Shown: in pieces, positions 38,199 through 64,000 of the stretch
Layout: every line of letters starts with the position of its first letter
Position numbering within the stretch: the first letter of the stretch is position 1
From: Sceloporus undulatus
Taxonomy: Eukaryota > Chordata > Lepidosauria > Squamata > Phrynosomatidae
Direction: 5' to 3'
DNA: 64,000 nucleotides
Assembly: GCF_019175285.1 (NCBI RefSeq)
Contig: NC_056525.1
Span: forward strand, 126,762,267 to 126,826,266
Notes under the pieces: model-generated
What the model was told of the DNA's origin: nothing
The model's database searches: none
The model's input: only the letters and a program-made list of their open reading frames with translations
Made by a program: the position numbers and the translations under genes

Positions 38199-38440
38199 AG
38201 TAAAGGCACCAGATCCCATTTGATCTTGGAAGCTAAGCAGTGTCAGCTCTGATCAGTACTTGAGTGGGAAACCGCCAATGAATACCAGGTGCTTTAGGCT
38301 GTATTTCAAATGAAGAAACTGGCAAAACCGCTTTTGAGTACAGTATTCCTTGCCTAAGAAAAGCTTATGAAGCTCATGGATCGCCATAAATTGACAGGTG
38401 ATTTGAATAGCAAGTACATTTCCATACCACTTATCTGTGA
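38199..38440 (+). mobile_element. 5S rRNA-derived SINE (copy A)
   Basis: 'tcttggaagctaagcagtgt', 'cagtacttgagtgggaaacc' and 'aataccaggtgctttaggct' follow the 5S rRNA internal promoter. The SINE body and tail ('aattgacaggtgatttgaat') show it is a SINE, not a 5S gene. Confidence 0.85.
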
Positions 38441-38539
38441 ATCAGTAACTTGAAGGGACATATACATATACGCACACTGTTCATCAGAGTTAACCTGGAT
38501 GTCTGTCAGTTTTTTTGTCATCCTTGCTATGTATTTTTA

Positions 38540-39835
38540 AGCTGCCCTTAAGTCAAACTCATCTCATGCTGACCCTGTGAATATTACATCCCCAACCCTC
38601 ACTGCTCTACAGTCTTGTAGATTTAGGCCTCTGGCCTCCCTGATTAAGTCTATCCATCTATCATGCAGTCTTCCCTCTCTTTCTACTGTTCTCCACCTTT
38701 CCCAGCATTATTGTCTTTTCTAGTGAGTCATGCCTTCCCACGATGTGGTTGAAGTATGACAGCCTCAATTTGGTCTCTTGGCTTCCAGGGAGATTTCAGG
38801 CTTGATCTGTTCAAGGACCCATTTGTTTATCTTTTTGGCCGTCCACGGTATTCTCAGCATGCTTCTCCAGCACCACATCTCAAATTAAATTTTTAAAATC
38901 TACTTTCTTCACTGTCCAGCTGTCACATCCATACACAGCAATAGGAAATGCAATGGACTGGACAATTCTAACTTTAGTGCTCAGTTGCATAGCTCTACTT
39001 AGGATCTTGTCTAGTTCTTTCATCACTGCCCTTCCCATTCCTAGTCTTTTTCTTATTTCTTGACTGTAATAGCAATAGCAAGTACATTTCTATACCAGTT
39101 CTCAGTGCACTTAAGCACTCCCTAAGTAGTACACAGTGTCTAAGCCAATTGCCTCAACAAGCTGGGTACTCGTTTTAGCAACCTATGGAAGGATGCAAGG
39201 CTGAGTCGACCCTGTATTATGTTTGTTTAATGTTTTTGGCTTCTAGCTGGTTGTGTCCTCCATTTTTCTTGAATGTCCTACATTCCCAGGCATATTTTGT
39301 CCTACATTTGCTCTACATTTTGTCCTATTTTTTCTATGTTTTGTCCCAGTTTGGTAGTAGCAAATTATGGCAACCCTATCATGGTCACTATTATTTTCTT
39401 TGTGTTCAGCACTAAGCCTCCCCACTTTTTTCTTTGACCTTCCTTAGTAATTGGTCCATGCCCATAGTTTCCACCATTAATATGGTGTCATCCACATATC
39501 TTAGATTGATGGTGTTCCTTCTTCCTGACTTCACTCCTTCTTCTAAGTCTAAACCTGCTCTTTTTCTATTTTCTGTGTACAAATAGGGTGATAATATGCT
39601 GCCTTGCCTGACACTCTAACTGGGAACCATTCTGATTCTCCATATTGTGTTCTAACAGTAGCCTTTTGTCCTAAGTAGAGTAGTAGTCCCATTTTTGGTG
39701 AGGTCAAAGGCTTTGCTATAGCCTATGAAGCACATACTCATTTTCTTATGGAATTTCTTGGTGCACTCCATTAGCCAGGAGATTAAGTGATCCACCTCCC
39801 ATTTTTCTCGTCAGAAGAATTAAGGTTCTGGAGCT
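38540..39835 (-). mobile_element. BovB (RTE) LINE split by a Sauria SINE (copy A)
   Basis: 38540-39063 and about 39395-39835 are antisense BovB ('ccatttgtttatctttttgg', 'cttctccagcaccacatctc', 'ctgccttgcctgacactc'). The reverse-transcriptase part lies to the right. A Sauria SINE at 39064-39215 and about 180 bases of other sequence interrupt it. Confidence 0.75.
39064..39215 (-). mobile_element. Sauria-type SINE (copy A)
   Basis: Antisense: 'agcaagtacatttctatacc' tail first, then 'cttaagcactccctaagtag' and 'gctgggtactcgttttagc'. The head is missing. Confidence 0.75.
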
Positions 39836-40129
39836 GTGAAACTGGTCACAAGTACAACCAGTTGTGGTGGTGGTGGTGGAGATATTAACCGGCCATTCAA
39901 CACTGGTCTTTCTTGTAGCCAACTCTCAACCTATTTTCCATCTGCAGATTCCCCTCATTTTTTTTTTTGTTGGGATGGGAACCCGTGGTGGGAATGGGGC
40001 TTAAAATGGAATTACTTAGAATACTTTGAAGGTTAGAAGAAAGGTTGGTAGATTAATTTGATTCAGTACAATATAAGCTAATATTAAGCATTTAGCATAG
40101 CACTTCAAAATGCTTCATATGTTGTCTAT

Positions 40130-40770
40130 TGTCCTGGACTGCGGCCAGCACACACAGACACAGGCCGATAAGAATGGCTTAGCCCAGCAAGTGGAAGCAG
40201 AACACAGACCTTGTGTAAGAGCAGTCCAAAAAGCCAAGCCGAAGTCAGGATACCGGGAGTCAGAGTAGTCAAGTCAGTCCAGGGTCAAAGCAGCCAGAAG
40301 ATAACAAGGATCCAGTCCATTCCGAGGTCAAAGCAACAAGGAGTCAAGATACAAGGAGCCAGTGCCAGCAGCAATCGCACCAAAGGATCATGCAATAAAC
40401 TCTAGCACTGAGTGGAGGCCTCTCTACAGCTTAAGTAAGGGAAACTCTCCCCCGTGCCACTTGAGGCTGGTTGGCTAATTGCCTTTCTGCAATCCTCCTG
40501 GATCTGCGCCTGCAAGCACTCTCAGCCCTCCTCTGTTTGTAAGTAGGCACATCCAGGCAAGCTTCCTCCCCAGAGTCACCACTAGGCTGTTGCACCACAG
40601 GAGGCACCTCCCTAGCACTAGGACCTGGTTGGGCCTCCTCCTCTGGGTCTGGGAGATCACAGCTGGGACCTGGCAGAGCAGGATTATCACCTGGTGTAGC
40701 CTCAATTAGCTCTTGCTCTGGAGGAGGCTCGTCCTCATCCTCCAAGAGCTGTTCTTGGCTGGCCATGACA
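40130..40770 (-). mobile_element. Solo LTR (fossil), copy A
   Basis: 641 bp, TG...CA on the minus strand (TGTCATGG ... CAGGACA), flanked by TCTAT at 40125-40129 and 40771-40775. No internal region is attached. It contains a 111-codon open frame on the minus strand (starting MASQEQLLEDEDEPPPEQ) of unknown meaning. Family not determined, Gypsy- or ERV-like. Confidence 0.65.
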
Positions 40771-40775
40771 TCTAT

Positions 40776-42414
40776 ACTAAAAAATTCTATGGGGTGTTAT
40801 TGTTTATCCACATACTGCAGATGTGGATACAACCTTGAGATCAAGGGCAAGATGGCATTACCACCCCCACCCCCATTCCACTGACTGGCAATGGAATAGT
40901 TCCTCCACCATCCCAAAGGCAGTAGGCAAGTTAGGGAAATAGGATAATACCCATGCCCTTAAACAGGGAAATGGTCAGGGGCTTTGCTGTTCCCATCATC
41001 TACAACCTGAAAGATTGGCCTCACTGCTTAATAAAGGGTACAGCCTTGGATGGAAGGTGGCAGGGATGTGGTTTATCTCTCCTATCTCTTCATTATTGTA
41101 CTAATGTATAAGAACAAGAGCTAGCCTAGAAAACTCCTTTGATGTTGCAGCTGATAGAGAAATGTCACAGCCTGTCTTATCATGGTGGCGAGTTGTCAAG
41201 AGTACATCAAACCTGGGATAAACTACTAGTAGTTTTAACCCAACCTTCCCCAACCTATTTTCCAGATGTACAGTATTAGAAGACTATTTTCATAATCTTC
41301 CATTAGCATGGATATGGGAGCTGCAGTCCATCACATTTCAAAGATACAGGATTGGGGAACTGAATTTATGAAGGTTAAACAGGCTTTTCTCATGCTACTG
41401 AACTATTTTAGGTTTAAATGTGCTGAAAGTTGTTATTCTTAAGTATTTCATTAATTGGTCATTCAGTCTCTCTTTGGAACTCTGCCTTGAAGAAATGGCA
41501 GCTGTGCCTGATACTGAGAGGAACCATGTCAACGAACTATTAAGTTGTCATGGCAATTAAAATGTTGCATTGTAGTTGCAAAATTTACTTGCAATATATG
41601 CCTGACAACGAAGCACAAAATGAACATCATTAAACTTTATTATACAGAACTGACTGATAGGCTATTGCATTCATTTGGATTAAAATCAGTAGGACAAAGT
41701 CCTTGGAACACTGTTCATAACAGGAAAACCAAATACACAATTAACTTTTCATCCAGTAGTGATGTTGACCTGTCAGACGTTATTATACACATTACATATA
41801 ATAAAAAAAATATTTCCATCAATTTAAGCAATAGTTTAATTCTCAATGAAATAAGCATTTCTATAAACATTTTATGTTCAATTCAAAAATGTAACAAATG
41901 ATTTTCTGTACTTTATAAAGTTATAAAACAAGTATGATTTCCAAACAGACACAGGAATCATCTGAAAAATTTGCCCTATCAATCATTGGTGAGATCACCT
42001 TCCATCTAAGCATTTTACCAGGAATGTCTCCTGTCTCTTGCACAAGCCCTGCTAACATCAATGGAAATGGTGCAACAGCAGAAAGAGCACAATTCACCAG
42101 GCAGGCTCACCTCCACTAGTCCCTATTAATTTCAAAGGTGATTGCTCATAAGAACGTATGTCCAAGTCTGCTGACTGACAAAAAAGACTGGGGGAGGGAT
42201 GCAGTGGGATCGCTCCCTTAGTTGTAATATATGGAATGGAATTCTTAAAAGCAGAATTGAAGGAGACATAGTTTTATGACAAGTTCCTCTTTACCAAATT
42301 ACAGTTGTTCCACATGCTGTAGATGTGGCTCAAGACTCAGGCTTTAAAACAACAGGTGCATTTTTGCAGTGGGCAATGACAGCTGTAACCTTTGAGATGT
42401 TTTCAAATACAGTA
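40776..42414. other. RABGAP1L 3' flank (copy A)
   Basis: AT-rich sequence downstream of the RABGAP1L stop on its strand. It may be 3' UTR or flank. No other gene or repeat is recognised. Confidence 0.35.
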
Positions 42415-42612
42415 CGGGCACACCATATGCAACTTTAACCTTACTCAGAAGGTTAAGCCGCCATAAGAATGGCATGCACGCCACACCAGATGCAGAAACG
42501 CTCCCCCATTGAAACTAATGGGGTTTGAGCTTATGTGTTTTTCCCCATACGCGGGGGGTGTGTGTGTGTCCAGAATGGATCCCCGCGTATGGGGAGGGTG
42601 CACTGTACCAGA
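42415..42612. mobile_element. TIR DNA transposon (copy A)
   Basis: The inverted end 'gtatggggagggtgcactgt' with 'gtccagaatggatccccgcg' is shared with 26200 and 62638. The left end 'cagtacgggcacacc' is weaker. Confidence 0.5.
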
Positions 42613-43053
42613 AAACTGCATGACATTATGACAGATGTGCTTTTTCTTCACTACTTTACTCTGCCCTGTCTCACAGGAAAAGAAAAAAGTATCTTATGCA
42701 AGTTTTTAAAAAACTATGAATAATTTTTAGCAACATATGGAACAAGTTCTGAATTAGTTGTTACCTATATTTGAAACATCTAAGCATACAAAATAACATG
42801 TAAAATATGAAGGTACTGAGGTGTGGCTTTTGGCAAGGCAGCAGGAAAGAGTATTCTACATAAAACAGGATCCTTTAAATAACCTCCCTTTGAAAAGGGC
42901 CACATAAGAACTAATGAAAGACACTGAAGGAATTTGCTTCTGGGGTTGCTCCCCAACCTTTCCCCTACCCCTGAATGGATGATCTGGAGGAAACTTCAAG
43001 GGGCTTCAGCTGCTTAGTCCATTGTGCTCTTGGTGCCTGGCATCCAACTGGAA

Positions 43054-64000
<20,947 letters not shown>

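Noticed and set aside
38199-38440. Possible 5S rRNA gene
   Set aside because: The 5S-like part is diverged and continues into a SINE body and tail; other copies in the window have the same structure.
40431-40766. A host gene encoding the 111-residue acidic peptide
   Set aside because: The frame lies wholly inside a solo LTR with a target duplication, so it is treated as part of the fossil element.

Overview
The window is vertebrate nuclear DNA, most likely from a squamate reptile and probably an iguanian lizard. The genes have introns with GT-AG borders. The repeats are a squamate mixture: BovB (RTE), L2, CR1 and L1 LINEs, Sauria-type and 5S-derived SINEs, and many small DNA transposons. The order MRPS14 (+), CACYBP (-), RABGAP1L (-) is the inverse complement of the human 1q25.1 order RABGAP1L-CACYBP-MRPS14, so this is a conserved amniote block. 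Seven runs of N show an assembly with unfilled gaps.

Layout. 1-9 kb: mostly old repeats, plus a chain of plus-strand exon-like segments at 4274-8794. Their reading phases fit together, they end in a stop codon, and I do not recognise the product. 9-16 kb: repeat-rich (SINE, L2, an L1 fragment, a solo LTR, a DIRS-like fossil, CR1). 16.06-16.23 kb: a CpG-rich, promoter-like stretch with a possible start exon on each strand. 19.6-22.3 kb: MRPS14 exons 2 and 3. 23.5-34.2 kb: all six coding exons of CACYBP, converging on MRPS14, with a GC-rich promoter region near 34.2 kb. 34.8-37.3 kb: a CA/TA microsatellite, a DIRS-like terminal fragment, an L2 LINE and a Sauria SINE. 37.5-58.2 kb: the 3' end of RABGAP1L, present twice. 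59.8-64 kb: three more RABGAP1L exons, running off the right edge.

The most important structural observation is a 7.6 kb direct repeat (37511-45069 and 50552-58191) that contains the last coding exon of RABGAP1L. An N gap and a very indel-rich L1 separate the two copies. The copies differ mainly by scattered 1-2 base indels and by one 225 bp MITE present only in the second. This looks like two haplotypes, or one locus joined twice from poorly polished long reads, rather than a biological tandem duplication.

Function. MRPS14 encodes a small-subunit protein of the mitochondrial ribosome. CACYBP encodes a Siah/S100-binding adaptor. RABGAP1L encodes a Rab GTPase-activating protein, of which only the C-terminal coiled-coil part is here. 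They are ordinary housekeeping or cell-biology genes that share synteny, not a pathway. I see no undescribed multi-gene system. The best candidates for new biology are the unrecognised 4.3-8.8 kb gene with duplicated 81-base exons and a family of PIF/Harbinger-like MITEs caught at several stages of insertion.
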